This document shows positions 50,179-58,328 of a stretch of 64,000 bases of DNA, in pieces; positions within the stretch are counted from its first letter, which is position 1; every line of letters starts with the position of its first letter. The notes beneath the pieces were generated by a model that ran no database searches, was not told the DNA's origin, and saw only the letters and a list, made by a program, of their open reading frames with translations. The position numbers and the translations under genes are program-made. The stretch comes from Edwardsiella anguillarum ET080813 (GTDB lineage: Bacteria > Pseudomonadota > Gammaproteobacteria > Enterobacterales > Enterobacteriaceae), in assembly GCF_000264765.2 (NCBI RefSeq), contig NZ_CP006664.1, positions 3,508,350-3,572,349 of the forward strand. The letters run 5' to 3'.

Positions 50179-51752
50179 CAGATCGCTCCTTGCGGCTGGG
50201 GGAAATTCGCGTGCGCCGCCGCGATGGCGTTCAGCACCGCCCGGGCCTTGCTGCGGGTTTCATCGGCCTCCGCCTGAGGCTGGGAGTCCAGCACCACGCC
50301 GGCGCCGGCCTGTACGCTGGCGACGCCGTCCTCTACGTAGGCGGCGCGGATAACGATGCAGGTATCCAGATCGCCGCGGGCCGTCAGATAGCCGACGGCG
50401 CCGCCGTAGCTGCCGCGCCGCCGCCGCTCGCTGGCGGCGATCAGCTGCATGGCGCGCACTTTGGGGGCACCGCTCAGGGTGCCCATGTTCATGCAGGCAC
50501 GGTAGGCATGCAGCGCGTCGAGATCGGCGCGTAGGGTGCCGACGACTCGGGAGACCAGGTGCATCACCACGGAGTAGCGATCCACGTTGGTCAGCTCGGC
50601 GACGTAGCGTGAGCCCGGCTCACAGATCCGCGCCAGATCGTTGCGCGCCAGATCGACCAGCATCAGGTGTTCGGCCAGCTCTTTGGGATCGCTGCGCATG
50701 TCCAGCTCCAGTCGGCCATCGAGATCGCGATCGATGCTGCCGTCGGCGCGCCGTCCGCGCGGCCGGGTACCCGCGATGGGGTAGATCTCGACCCGCCGGC
50801 TGTCGGCATCGTATTTCAGGGCACTCTCCGGCGAGGCGCCGAACAGCGTGAAGGCCTGATCCTGCATGAAGAACATGTAAGGGCTGGGGTTGTTCTGTTT
50901 CAGCTGACGGTAGGCGGCCAGCGGCGCGGGACAGGGTAGCGTGAAGCGGCGTGAAGGCACCGCCTGAAAAATGTCACCGGCGAGAATGGCGCGCTGCATG
51001 TCGCGGACGATCGCAGCGAACGCCTCATCATCCCGATCGACCTCGACCGTTAACGGCGGACAGGGCGCAACGGGCGCCGCCGTGAAGGGGCGCTGCATCT
51101 CCGTCAGCAGGTCATCCAGGCGCTGCTGCAGGCGCTGATGCTCATCCGCCGCGGTGCTGAAGAGGCTGGCCTGTAGGCGGGCGCTGCCCTGACGGTGGTC
51201 GAGGATCAGCAGGGTTTCGGCCAGATAAAAGCAGAGATCGGGGCAGCGCGGCCCTGCGCTGAGCTGTGGCAAGGGTTCAAAGCCGGCGACCAGATCATAG
51301 GCGAACAGGCCGCCGAGCAACATGGCCTCCGGCTCGGCGTCAGGCGTTGGCTGGCAGGAGAGCAGGGTACGCAGCGCGTCGAATACCGACGGGGTGTGCA
51401 GCCGGCTGTCTTCATCCTGCTCATTGTCCGGCGCGGGAAAGGTGAGCGTACAGCCGTGGGCCTGGCTCGTACAGGCTACGTCTGGGGGCAGGGCATGACG
51501 CAGGGTGGTCAGCAGGGCCGCGCCGTTAGCGCTTAATGACTCCAGCGTGACCTCCCGCCCGCGCGCGGTAATACGCAGGGCGCTGTCGATGATCAGGAGA
51601 CTTTTCAGGTGGTGCTTACTGGCGATATCGGCAGACTCCAGCAGTAGCGTCGCCGGGCGCTGGGCGCACAGTTGTTCAAAAAGCAGCGTCGGATCCGCGG
51701 AGTAAGCGGCGCTGCGGGTTAATACGGTCACGGCGGTTTTGGCCTGAGGCAT
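50178..51752 (-). CDS. trpE: Anthranilate synthase component I
   Basis: Converts chorismate to anthranilate with TrpG and is feedback-inhibited by tryptophan. The 524 residues include the L-L-E-S inhibitor-binding motif near residue 37, [16 protein letters not shown] and the D-L-A-R-N-D-L-A-R chorismate-site helix. Stop and trpG start overlap (ATGA). The attenuator ends about 40 bp before its start codon. Confidence 0.98.
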   Translation of the reverse strand: MPQAKTAVTVLTRSAAYSADPTLLFEQLCAQRPATLLLESADIASKHHLKSLLIIDSALRITARGREVTLESLSANGAALLTTLRHALPPDVACTSQAHGCTLTFPAPDNEQDEDSRLHTPSVFDALRTLLSCQPTPDAEPEAMLLGGLFAYDLVAGFEPLPQLSAGPRCPDLCFYLAETLLILDHRQGSARLQASLFSTAADEHQRLQQRLDDLLTEMQRPFTAAPVAPCPPLTVEVDRDDEAFAAIVRDMQRAILAGDIFQAVPSRRFTLPCPAPLAAYRQLKQNNPSPYMFFMQDQAFTLFGASPESALKYDADSRRVEIYPIAGTRPRGRRADGSIDRDLDGRLELDMRSDPKELAEHLMLVDLARNDLARICEPGSRYVAELTNVDRYSVVMHLVSRVVGTLRADLDALHAYRACMNMGTLSGAPKVRAMQLIAASERRRRGSYGGAVGYLTARGDLDTCIVIRAAYVEDGVASVQAGAGVVLDSQPQAEADETRSKARAVLNAIAAAHANFPQPQGAI

Positions 51753-51790
51753 AGAATAGCTCCCTGACGGTCATACACGGCGCGGACATA

Positions 51791-51812
51791 AAAAAGCCCG
51801 CATTATGCGGGC
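51791..51812 (-). terminator. trp attenuator (3:4 terminator hairpin)
   Basis: GCCCGCA (51796-51802) and TGCGGGC (51806-51812) form a perfect 7-bp stem around a 3-nt loop, followed on the minus strand by TTTTT and more U-rich sequence. It lies between the leader peptide and trpE. Confidence 0.9.
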
Positions 51813-51856
51813 GGTAATAACGCAGGCGTACGGTTTCTGCGCGTTTATTCCGCCCG
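51808..51856 (-). promoter_or_regulatory. trp antiterminator (2:3 pairing)
   Basis: Segment 2 (51845-51856, read CGGGCGGAATAA on the RNA strand) can pair with segment 3 (51808-51820, TTATTACCGCCCG): 12 pairs with one bulge. Segment 3 shares five bases with the terminator stem, so the two structures exclude each other. The trpL stop codon lies in segment 2, so a ribosome at the stop blocks antitermination. Confidence 0.8.
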
Positions 51857-51922
51857 AGTGCGATGAGGACGCCATCCGTGGACGATGGTGGTGTCGAGAG
51901 AGAGGCTCGGTGTTTTCTGCAT
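51845..51922 (-). CDS. trpL: trp operon leader peptide
   Basis: 25-codon leader starting M-Q-K-T-P-S-L-S-L and ending H-G-W-R-P-H-R-T-R-A-E, with GGAG 6-7 nt before the ATG. It is placed between the trp promoter and the attenuator. It has a single Trp codon (codon 17) instead of the tandem Trp-Trp of E. coli, followed by R-P-H-R-T-R. It is longer than the 14-residue E. coli TrpL. Confidence 0.8.
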   Translation of the reverse strand: MQKTPSLSLDTTIVHGWRPHRTRAE

Positions 51923-51955
51923 GACGCGCTCCAATTAGCTCCTGAGTGAACTTGC

Positions 51956-51989
51956 GTACTAGTAAACTAGTTTCATGGTGTCATGTCAA
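51956..51989 (-). promoter_or_regulatory. trp promoter and TrpR operator
   Basis: -35 TTGACA (51984-51989), 17-bp spacer, -10 TTTACT (51961-51966). The TrpR operator AACTAGTTTACTAGTAC (51956-51972 region) overlaps the -10, and nearly matches the E. coli operator. The downstream GCAAGTTCAC is also conserved, so repression by TrpR-tryptophan is secure. Confidence 0.93.
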
Positions 51990-52099
51990 TGCCGCGGCGC
52001 ATTTTTTCATCATCTGTGGCGTTGGGGCGCTATCCGCATTAGTGCCACAGGGCGTAAAACGCTATGATGAGGGTCATAACCGATTTGCAGTGGAGATCC

Positions 52100-53011
52100 A
52101 TGGTGTTAGCGTATTTCCCAGAGGAACGCCCGGCGCTGTTTGATTTACACAGCCATACCTGGGCGTCAGATGGGCTACTGAGCCCTGAGGCGCTGGTGGC
52201 GCGGGCCGTGGAGCGGGGCGTTACGGCCCTGGCGATCACCGATCACGATACGTTAGGCGGCATCGCCGCCGCCCGTCAGGCGATCGCCGATCAGTCGCTG
52301 CCCCTGGCGCTGATCGCCGGCGTAGAGATTTCTACGCTGTGGGAGCATCATGAAATTCACGTAGTGGGACTGAATGTGGATGTGGACAGCCCGGCGCTGG
52401 GCGCCTTTCTGACGCTGCAGGCGCAGCGGCGCGACGAGCGCGCCGCGGAGATCGGGCGCCGCCTGGCGCGGGCCCGGATTGAGGGCGCGCTGGAGGGGGC
52501 GCAGCGCCTGGCGCAGGGCGCACAGCTGACCCGGGGACATTTTGCCCGCTACCTGGTTGAACGCGGCTACGCGACCCGCAGCGCAGACGTGTTTAAACAT
52601 TTTCTGGCGCGCGGTAAGACCGGCTATGTTCCCCCGCAGTGGGGCACGATAGCCGATGCCGTGGCGGCGATCCATCAGGCGGGCGGCGTGGCGGTGCTGG
52701 CGCACCCCGGGCGCTACCGTCTGAGCGGCAAATGGCTGAAACGCCTGCTGACGACGTTCTGCGCCGCCGGCGGCGACGCGCTGGAGGTTGCCCAATGCCA
52801 GCAGCCGCCCCATGAGCGTCACCAACTGGGGCTGCTGGCTCGCCAGTTTGCGCTATCGGCCTCGCAGGGGTCTGACTTTCATCAGCCTACGCCCTATCTG
52901 GATCTGGGACGGGGCCTTTCCTTACCCGATGGGGTGCTCCCCGTCTGGACGCATTGGGCTTCGGTGCCGCAGGCTTCCCAACCCGGCGCGAGTCTACTGG
53001 AGGCGTTATGA
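52100..53011 (+). CDS. trpH: PHP-family 5'-3' exonuclease TrpH (RNase AM)
   Basis: Metal-dependent nuclease trimming 5' ends of rRNA precursors and degrading short RNA. The 303-residue PHP protein shows F-D-L-H-S-H-T-W-A-S-D-G with metal ligands H17, H19 and D24, then I-T-D-H-D-T, L-A-H-P-G-R-Y and G-S-D-F-H. The start at 52100 has GGAG 5 nt upstream. It is divergent from the trp operon and overlaps yciO by 4 nt. Confidence 0.94.
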   Translation: MVLAYFPEERPALFDLHSHTWASDGLLSPEALVARAVERGVTALAITDHDTLGGIAAARQAIADQSLPLALIAGVEISTLWEHHEIHVVGLNVDVDSPALGAFLTLQAQRRDERAAEIGRRLARARIEGALEGAQRLAQGAQLTRGHFARYLVERGYATRSADVFKHFLARGKTGYVPPQWGTIADAVAAIHQAGGVAVLAHPGRYRLSGKWLKRLLTTFCAAGGDALEVAQCQQPPHERHQLGLLARQFALSASQGSDFHQPTPYLDLGRGLSLPDGVLPVWTHWASVPQASQPGASLLEAL

Positions 53012-53628
53012 GTCAATTGTTTTATATTCACCCAGAAAATCCGCAGCCGCGCCTGATCAAGCAGGTGGTGGAGGTGCTGCATAAAGGTGGGGTGATCGTT
53101 TATCCCACGGACTCCGGCTATGCGCTGGGCTGTATGCTGGAAGAGAAAAATGCCATGGAGCGGATCTGTCGCATCCGGCGCATCGACAGCAATCACAACT
53201 TTACCCTGGTATGCCGGGATCTCTCCGAGCTCTCCAGCTATGCCTTTGTGGACAATGCGGCTTTCCGTCTGCTGAAAAACAATACGCCGGGCGGCTATAC
53301 CTTTATTCTGAAGGCGAGCAAAGAGGTTCCCCGTCGGCTGATGAGCGAGAAGCGCAAGACTATCGGCCTGCGGGTGCCATCCAATCCAATTGCGCAGGAT
53401 TTGCTGGCCGAGCTGGGCGAACCGCTGATGTCCACCACCCTGATGTTGCCGGACAGCGAGTTTGCCGAGTCCGATCCGGAGGAGATCCAGGAGCGTCTGG
53501 GGAAACAGGTGGAGTTGGTGATCCACGGTGGCTACCTGGGGCAGCAGCCGACGACGGTGATCGACTTGACCGACGATACGCCGCTGGTGGTACGCGTCGG
53601 CGCCGGCGATCCCAAGCCCTTTCAGTGA
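53008..53628 (+). CDS. yciO: Sua5/YciO/YrdC-family protein YciO
   Basis: 206 residues, as in E. coli, related to threonylcarbamoyl-AMP synthases: Y-P-T-D-S-G-Y-A-L-G-C, K-N-N-T-P-G-G-Y-T-F-I-L-K-A and R-V-P-S-N-P. YciO lacks proven t6A activity in cells and its exact role is open. ATGA overlap with trpH indicates one mRNA. Confidence 0.94.
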   Translation: MSQLFYIHPENPQPRLIKQVVEVLHKGGVIVYPTDSGYALGCMLEEKNAMERICRIRRIDSNHNFTLVCRDLSELSSYAFVDNAAFRLLKNNTPGGYTFILKASKEVPRRLMSEKRKTIGLRVPSNPIAQDLLAELGEPLMSTTLMLPDSEFAESDPEEIQERLGKQVELVIHGGYLGQQPTTVIDLTDDTPLVVRVGAGDPKPFQ

Positions 53629-53684
53629 GGTCGGCGGCGTAGCCGCATGCCCTGTTTATTTGCCGTGTTAATTAAGGAAACTCC

Positions 53685-53936
53685 ATGTCGCAGATGTTGA
53701 GTGAGCGCGATGAGCTGGCCTCCGATCTGGTGGCCTGTCAACTGGTGATCAAACAGATCCTGGATGTGATCGAGCTGATCGCCTCGGCCGAGGTGCGAGC
53801 CAAAATGGCGCAGCAGCTGAAAAGCATCGATTTTAACCAGCGGGACATCGATGAGGTGACCCGGCGCGGGGTGCAGAAAGCCATCGCGCTGATCGAGCTG
53901 AAGTTCTCTCGCGAGGCGGAAAGCGCTGCGCATTAA
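53685..53936 (+). CDS. Small helical protein, possibly DUF2594/YecF-like
   Basis: 83 residues with no cysteine, signal or membrane segment, predicted to be mostly alpha-helical ([19 protein letters not shown]). The layout recalls DUF2594 proteins such as YecF, but similarity is too weak to be certain. Start ATG 53685 has AAGGA 6-7 nt upstream. It lies 56 bp after yciO in the same direction and may be its operon partner. Confidence 0.65.
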   Translation: MSQMLSERDELASDLVACQLVIKQILDVIELIASAEVRAKMAQQLKSIDFNQRDIDEVTRRGVQKAIALIELKFSREAESAAH

Positions 53937-54001
53937 GGTGATGCTCTGCACAGTTTAACGAAAATAAATTGTTAAAAAAATGTAGTGTGATAGCCTATGG
54001 T

Positions 54002-54072
54002 TGTTGAATAATTTCGACATAGAGTTTCTCATTGCATTTGAGCCCGCAGGCGCTGCCTGCGGGTTTTTTTTT
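54002..54072 (+). ncRNA. Second candidate small RNA or terminal mRNA fragment
   Basis: Downstream of the small helical-protein gene. A possible promoter is TTGTTA (53969-53974) with 16-bp spacer and TAGCCT (53991-53996, extended by TG). The RNA would begin with stem GTTGAA-TAAT-TTCGAC (54003-54018, one G-U), continue with the single-stranded ATAGAGTTTCTCATTGCATTT and end in a terminator. This is the shape of an Hfq-bound RNA. It may instead be just the 3' end of the trpH-yciO transcript. Confidence 0.4.
54043..54072 (+). terminator. Strong terminator after the trpH-yciO group
   Basis: CCCGCAGGC-GCT-GCCTGCGGG (54043-54063), a perfect 9-bp stem followed by nine T residues. Confidence 0.95.
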
Positions 54073-54115
54073 GTCTCTTCCCCCCGGCGATGGGGCGATT
54101 TCTGTTGCCGATGCT

Positions 54116-54814
54116 TTACTCGTAGCGACGGTAATAGCGCTCCAGGCGCAGCTGCAGCTTACCGAGCAGGGTGCTGAAGGCCAGATAGATCAGCGCCGTT
54201 TCGCTGTAGATGATCAGCGGCTCATAGTTGACCGCCACAATGCGCTGGGCGGCGAGAAACATCTCCGGCACGGTGATCACCGCGGCCAGAGAGGTGTCCT
54301 TTATCAGCGAGATAAAGGCGTTGGAGAGCGGCGGCAGGCTGACAAAGACCGACTGCGGCAGGATCACCCGGCGCATCGCCTGACCGCTGTTCATACCGAT
54401 GGCGCTGGCCGCCTCCCACTGGCCCTGAGGAACCGACAGGATGGCGCCGCGTACGATCTCTGAGCTGTAGGCGCCGACGTTGAGGGTAAAACCGATCAGC
54501 GCGGCGGGAAAGGCATCCAGCGTGATCCCGGCGCTCGGCAGACCATAAAAGATCAGGAACAGCTGTACCAGCAGCGGGGTTCCGCGGAAAACCCAGACAT
54601 AGAAGTCGGCACAGAGCTTCAGCGGCCGAATGGCGTACAGGCGGATTAACGCGGTGGCCAGCCCCACCAGTAGGCCGCCGCAGAAGGAGAGCAGCGCCAG
54701 CGGTAGGGAGAAGCGCAGCGCGGCGGAGAGTAGCGGCCAGAAGGCGTCAGCGACCGGCTGCAGCCAGTCGGGATGCGGCAGGATAGCGATCAGGGGGGAC
54801 AGCCAGTGGGGCAT
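54116..54814 (-). CDS. Polar amino-acid ABC transporter permease
   Basis: HisM/TcyL-type permease, 232 residues, about five helices, with W-V-F-R-G-T-P-L-L-V-Q-L-F-L-I-F-Y-G and the ATPase-docking loop E-A-A-S-A-I-G-M-N-S-G-Q-A. The start at 54814 has GGAG 8 nt upstream. It lies 69 bp after the matching binding protein. No ATPase gene is nearby, so the ATPase must be supplied elsewhere. The substrate is probably cystine or a polar amino acid (inference). Confidence 0.88.
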   Translation of the reverse strand: MPHWLSPLIAILPHPDWLQPVADAFWPLLSAALRFSLPLALLSFCGGLLVGLATALIRLYAIRPLKLCADFYVWVFRGTPLLVQLFLIFYGLPSAGITLDAFPAALIGFTLNVGAYSSEIVRGAILSVPQGQWEAASAIGMNSGQAMRRVILPQSVFVSLPPLSNAFISLIKDTSLAAVITVPEMFLAAQRIVAVNYEPLIIYSETALIYLAFSTLLGKLQLRLERYYRRYE

Positions 54815-54883
54815 GATGGAGACTCCGTATCTGGGCACCCGCCGCCAGGGCGGCGGGATAACGCCGGAAATGCGCGGCGGCGA

Positions 54884-55657
54884 TTATTGTGAGACGTCGC
54901 TGCCGAAGTAGCGCTGAGATAGGGTCTGGTAAGTACCATCGGCGCGGATCTCGCTCAGTGCGCGGTTCAGCGCTGCGACCAGCTGGGGCTGGCCTTTACG
55001 CACCAGAATCGCAGAGTCGGCGCGTTGATCCGCTACGGCCACCACCTTGAGGGGGGCATTGGGCTTATGCTGCCGAAAGTCGAGGTAAGAGAGGTTATCG
55101 TTCAGCGTGGCCGCCGCCCGGCCGCTGATCACCAGCTCCAGCGACTGGTTGAAACCATCGGTCGGCACCAGATCTGCGCCATAGTGCTCCGCCAGCTTGG
55201 CATAGTTGCTGGTTAGACTCTGGGCCGCTTTCTGCCCGCGCAGATCGTCAAAGCTGTTTAGCCGGGTATTGTCGCTGCGGACGATCAGCACCGCCTTCGC
55301 ACCAATATAGGGGTCGGAGAAGTCAAATTTAGCCTGGCGCTCTGGGGTGATCCCCACCTGATTGATCACCGCATCGTAGCGTTTGGCCGACAGCCCGGCG
55401 ATCAGACCGTCCCAGCGCCCCTCGACAAAGACGGGCTTCAGTCCCATCTTGGCGGCCACGGCGCGGGCGATATCGACATCAAACCCGACCAGCTTGCCGC
55501 TGGCATCGTGGTAGGTATAGGGCGGATAGGTTCCCTCGGTGCCAAACTTGATGCTGCCTGCGGACTGTATCGCAGTGAAATCGTCGCTGCTCTGGGCCAG
55601 CGCACCGCCGCTAAGCAGGGTGAGGGCCAGCAGAGCTCGGGCTGTTTTTTTCATCAT
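54884..55657 (-). CDS. Amino-acid ABC transporter substrate-binding protein
   Basis: Periplasmic SBP_bac_3 protein, 257 residues, with a signal peptide (about 1-22), F-G-T-E-G-T-Y-P-P-Y-T-Y, G-F-D-V-D-I-A-R-A-V and the hinge I-N-Q-V-G-I-T-P-E-R. The G-T-Y-P-P and D-F-S-D-P-Y motifs resemble cystine-binding TcyJ (FliY) but also other polar amino acid binders. It heads a two-gene operon with the permease. Confidence 0.9.
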   Translation of the reverse strand: MMKKTARALLALTLLSGGALAQSSDDFTAIQSAGSIKFGTEGTYPPYTYHDASGKLVGFDVDIARAVAAKMGLKPVFVEGRWDGLIAGLSAKRYDAVINQVGITPERQAKFDFSDPYIGAKAVLIVRSDNTRLNSFDDLRGQKAAQSLTSNYAKLAEHYGADLVPTDGFNQSLELVISGRAAATLNDNLSYLDFRQHKPNAPLKVVAVADQRADSAILVRKGQPQLVAALNRALSEIRADGTYQTLSQRYFGSDVSQ

Positions 55658-55796
55658 ATTCCCGCCTCATTTATGGTTTGGTGTTGTTCGGACGCGGCCG
55701 CAGGTGGCCGATGAGAGCAGGCTAACCGATAGTGTGATCTTTACTAAATCACATTGTGGGATTATTAATAACCAGAAGGAATAAGCCGCCCGCAGG

Positions 55797-56915
55797 CTAC
55801 AGTAGCCCTCCGCCGAGCAGCGCCGCCAGCAGCAGGGCGGGGAGGCTGTACAGATGAAATAGGCCCCAGATACGGCGCCCGCCAGCCATGCGCAGAGCGA
55901 TCAGGTTGGCCATGGAGCCCAGCGCAAAACCAAAGCCGCCGATATTGACGCCATAGGCCAGGGGGAGACTGGGTGGCTGAATGCCCAGCAGCAGAATGGT
56001 GGCGGGAACATTGCTGATGAGCTGGCTCAGGGCTATCGCCGCCAGGTACAGCGCCCCCCCTTGCATCTGCGCCGCCCGCTGGCATAGGCCTTCCAGCGGC
56101 GGCAGACTTATCAGCAGACGGACATCGATAAACATGAGGATAAAGACGGCTAGCAGAGGCCAGTCGATGCGGCGAAGGGTCGTCGGTGCCAGGTAGAGCA
56201 ACACCGCCGCCAGCAGCAGCAGCCCCGGCGCGGGGTAACCGGCGTCGATGGCGGCGATAAACAGGGGATACAGCGCGAGACAGCTCCACAGCTGGCGACG
56301 TCGCCGATCGGGCGGCGCGGCGGCGTTGGGCAGTCTGAGGCGGCGGCGCGGCGTCGACAGGTAGGTCAGTAGCAGCAGCAGGGCGCTCAGCGTCGCCGCC
56401 AGCGGCAGCATCTGTGCAATAAACGGCCAGAACCCCCACCCCGAGCGCCCCCAGAGCAGGATGTTCTGGGGGTTGCCGATGGGGGTGAGCAGCGAGCCCA
56501 CGTTGACCGCCAGCGCTTCGAGCACGATCAGCCGGGTGACCGCCACGTTGGCCAGCTTTTTCAGGGCCAGGGTCAGCGGTATCACGATAAACAGCGCGAC
56601 ATCGTTGGTCAAAACGGCGGCAAGCAGCAGAGAGGCGATGACCAGCAGCAGCGCGGTGGCGCGCTCGCTGTGCAGCCGGGCGATGATACGCTGTCCCAGC
56701 CAGTCAAGGTAGCCGCTGTTCTCTACCCCTTTGCTCAACAGTAGCAGACCGGTCAGCGTGATAATCGTATGCCAGTCGATGGCGGCGGGCAGACTGCTGA
56801 GCGGCAGGGGCGTAAAGGGTAACAGGGCGATGGCGAGCAGCAGCGGCAGCAGCAGCAGTGGATCGCGCAGCAGGGATGCCAGATGGCGTGCGGTGGCACG
56901 GTAGCGGCGAGACAT
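55797..56915 (-). CDS. ybiR: YbiR-like inner membrane anion permease
   Basis: 372-residue transporter of the ArsB/NhaD or DASS-like ion transporter superfamily with 9-11 helices. It matches E. coli YbiR through I-D-W-H-T-I-I-T-L, L-T-N-D-V-A-L-F-I-V-I-P-L-T, G-S-L-L-T-P-I-G-N-P-Q-N-I-L and I-S-N-V-P-A-T-I-L-L-L. The substrate is unknown. It follows an AraC-type regulator by 5 bp, a clear operon not seen in E. coli. Confidence 0.85.
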   Translation of the reverse strand: MSRRYRATARHLASLLRDPLLLLPLLLAIALLPFTPLPLSSLPAAIDWHTIITLTGLLLLSKGVENSGYLDWLGQRIIARLHSERATALLLVIASLLLAAVLTNDVALFIVIPLTLALKKLANVAVTRLIVLEALAVNVGSLLTPIGNPQNILLWGRSGWGFWPFIAQMLPLAATLSALLLLLTYLSTPRRRLRLPNAAAPPDRRRRQLWSCLALYPLFIAAIDAGYPAPGLLLLAAVLLYLAPTTLRRIDWPLLAVFILMFIDVRLLISLPPLEGLCQRAAQMQGGALYLAAIALSQLISNVPATILLLGIQPPSLPLAYGVNIGGFGFALGSMANLIALRMAGGRRIWGLFHLYSLPALLLAALLGGGLL

Positions 56916-56920
56916 GGCCG

Positions 56921-57319
56921 TCAGGCGCTTTGCGCCGCGGCGGCGTACTGGTGATGTAGCGCCGGCGCCGGCGTGGTGGGCTGCTCGGCCTGCAGACGGT
57001 AGCGGGTTGGCGTCATGCCAAAGTGTTTACGAAACATATAGGTAAAGTGGGACTGAGAGGCAAAGCCGTAGCACAGCGCGATATCGATGATCCCCTCATC
57101 GCTGTGGCGCAGGCGCCGGGCGGCGCCGGTGAGCTTGCGCAGGCGAATATAGCGCCCCAGCGACATACCGGTGGTTTCCCGGAAGATCTTTTGCATATGC
57201 CATAGCGAATAGCCTGAATAACGGGCCAGCTCATCCAGGTAGATATCGCGCCCCAGATGTCGCTCGATCCATTCGCTCAGGGCGCAGACCAGTGCGGCAT
57301 TGCGTTGTTGCTGGGTCAT
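56921..57319 (-). CDS. AraC/XylS-family regulator, MarA/SoxS/Rob-like
   Basis: 132 residues consisting almost only of the two helix-turn-helix DNA-binding domain: I-Y-L-D-E-L-A-R-Y-S-G-Y-S-L-W-H-M-Q-K-I-F-R then I-D-I-A-L-C-Y-G-F-A-S-Q-S-H-F-T-Y-M-F-R-K-H-F-G. The single-domain form and W-H-M-Q-K-I-F-R resemble MarA, SoxS and RamA. It lacks an effector domain, so its level would set its activity. It is followed by ybiR, its possible target. I see no clear marbox. Confidence 0.88.
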   Translation of the reverse strand: MTQQQRNAALVCALSEWIERHLGRDIYLDELARYSGYSLWHMQKIFRETTGMSLGRYIRLRKLTGAARRLRHSDEGIIDIALCYGFASQSHFTYMFRKHFGMTPTRYRLQAEQPTTPAPALHHQYAAAAQSA

Positions 57320-57352
57320 CGGCTCTCCGCGGTGGAAAATGGCCTGGACACC

Positions 57353-57580
57353 TTAGCGGTGACCGTCCATATCATAGGGAAGGGTCTGCAGCGTCAGGGT
57401 GCGGTAATACTGCAGGCGTTCCCGGAAATAGCCGCGTAGCGCCTCGGGCTGCTCGCGTTCGACCTGTTCAGCGATCACCGGCATACGGTAACGCTCTTTA
57501 TAGGATACCCCGCTAGCCGCCAGATCGACATTGATGCGATCCATCTGTGCCTGGGGCAGCGTTGCCAGATTAAAACTCAT
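57353..57580 (-). CDS. holE: DNA polymerase III subunit theta
   Basis: 75-residue core-polymerase subunit that stabilises the epsilon proofreader. It matches E. coli HolE (76): [17 protein letters not shown]-x-M-P-V-I-A-E, V-E-R-E-Q-P-E and F-R-E-R-L. Start 57580 is chosen by homology; the frame is open 29 codons further. It lies 33 bp before the AraC-type gene. Confidence 0.92.
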   Translation of the reverse strand: MSFNLATLPQAQMDRINVDLAASGVSYKERYRMPVIAEQVEREQPEALRGYFRERLQYYRTLTLQTLPYDMDGHR

Positions 57581-57685
57581 AATAGCCTCCGTTGAATATC
57601 GGGCTATTATTTCAGAATTTGGCGGAGGGAAAAAGGGCAGGCCGCCGCGTTGATGGCTGAAGCGCACCGGGCGGCGGCTGGAAAA

Positions 57686-57982
57686 TCAGAAGGGATTAGA
57701 GTGGCGGGGCCCCTGGGTTATCGGGCGGCGCGGGCGCAGCAGCGCCAGCAGGCCGCCTACGATGGCGACGCTTAAGACCACCAGATTAAACAGCAGGAAA
57801 CCGGCCATCAGCAGGGTCATCATTACGACGGCGCTCACCAGCATCAGCGCCTGGCGCAGTTTGCCCTCCAGCCCCATCTTGCGCGACTGGCGCGACAGAT
57901 ACATCCGCCAGTATTGCATCTGCTGCTGCAGAAAACTACGCAGGCGGCCGGTGGTCGAAGTGGCAGAAGAAACGTCGGTCAT
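57686..57982 (-). CDS. Small inner membrane protein, unknown
   Basis: 98 residues: a polar N-terminal third (with M-Q-Y-W-R-M-Y-L-S-R-Q-S-R-K), two closely spaced hydrophobic stretches (about 46-64 and 66-83) and a basic C-terminus. No family is recognised. AAAGGAG lies 7-8 nt before the start codon. About 100 bp separate it from holE. Likely real on codon use and ribosome site. Confidence 0.6.
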   Translation of the reverse strand: MTDVSSATSTTGRLRSFLQQQMQYWRMYLSRQSRKMGLEGKLRQALMLVSAVVMMTLLMAGFLLFNLVVLSVAIVGGLLALLRPRRPITQGPRHSNPF

Positions 57983-58328
57983 AGAAACTCCTTTAAAACC
58001 CGGCGGGATCGCGCGGGATAGTGGCAGCCTACGGGATCCCAGGCCCCTGGCCCAGTGGATTTAGGCAATTTTACGCCCCTGACAAAAGCTGACACGGCTA
58101 TCGGGACGCAGCGCATTACAGCAGAAAGATCTTAAGAATTGCTTACGGCATCGCCGTGGGCGCGGCCTGTAAATTATTCACGGCATATGCATTGATTTCG
58201 TGTAAAATAAGCGCCCGCGTTGAGTCGGGCCCATGCCCGGCGGATAGCGACGCCTGTTTTAGCACCGGTCGCCGCGGCGGCCGGTCAACAATAACGACGC
58301 CTGTGAAGGCGACAGCTGAGGTTGCTCA
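57983..58328. promoter_or_regulatory. rluB leader region
   Basis: 346 bp ahead of rluB. It contains a likely promoter (TAAAAT near 58203), a near-perfect palindrome ACCGGTCGCCG/CGGCGGCCGGT at 58264-58285 and a repeated CGACGCCTG (58249 and 58295). No gene is seen. A structured 5' leader is possible. Confidence 0.4.
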
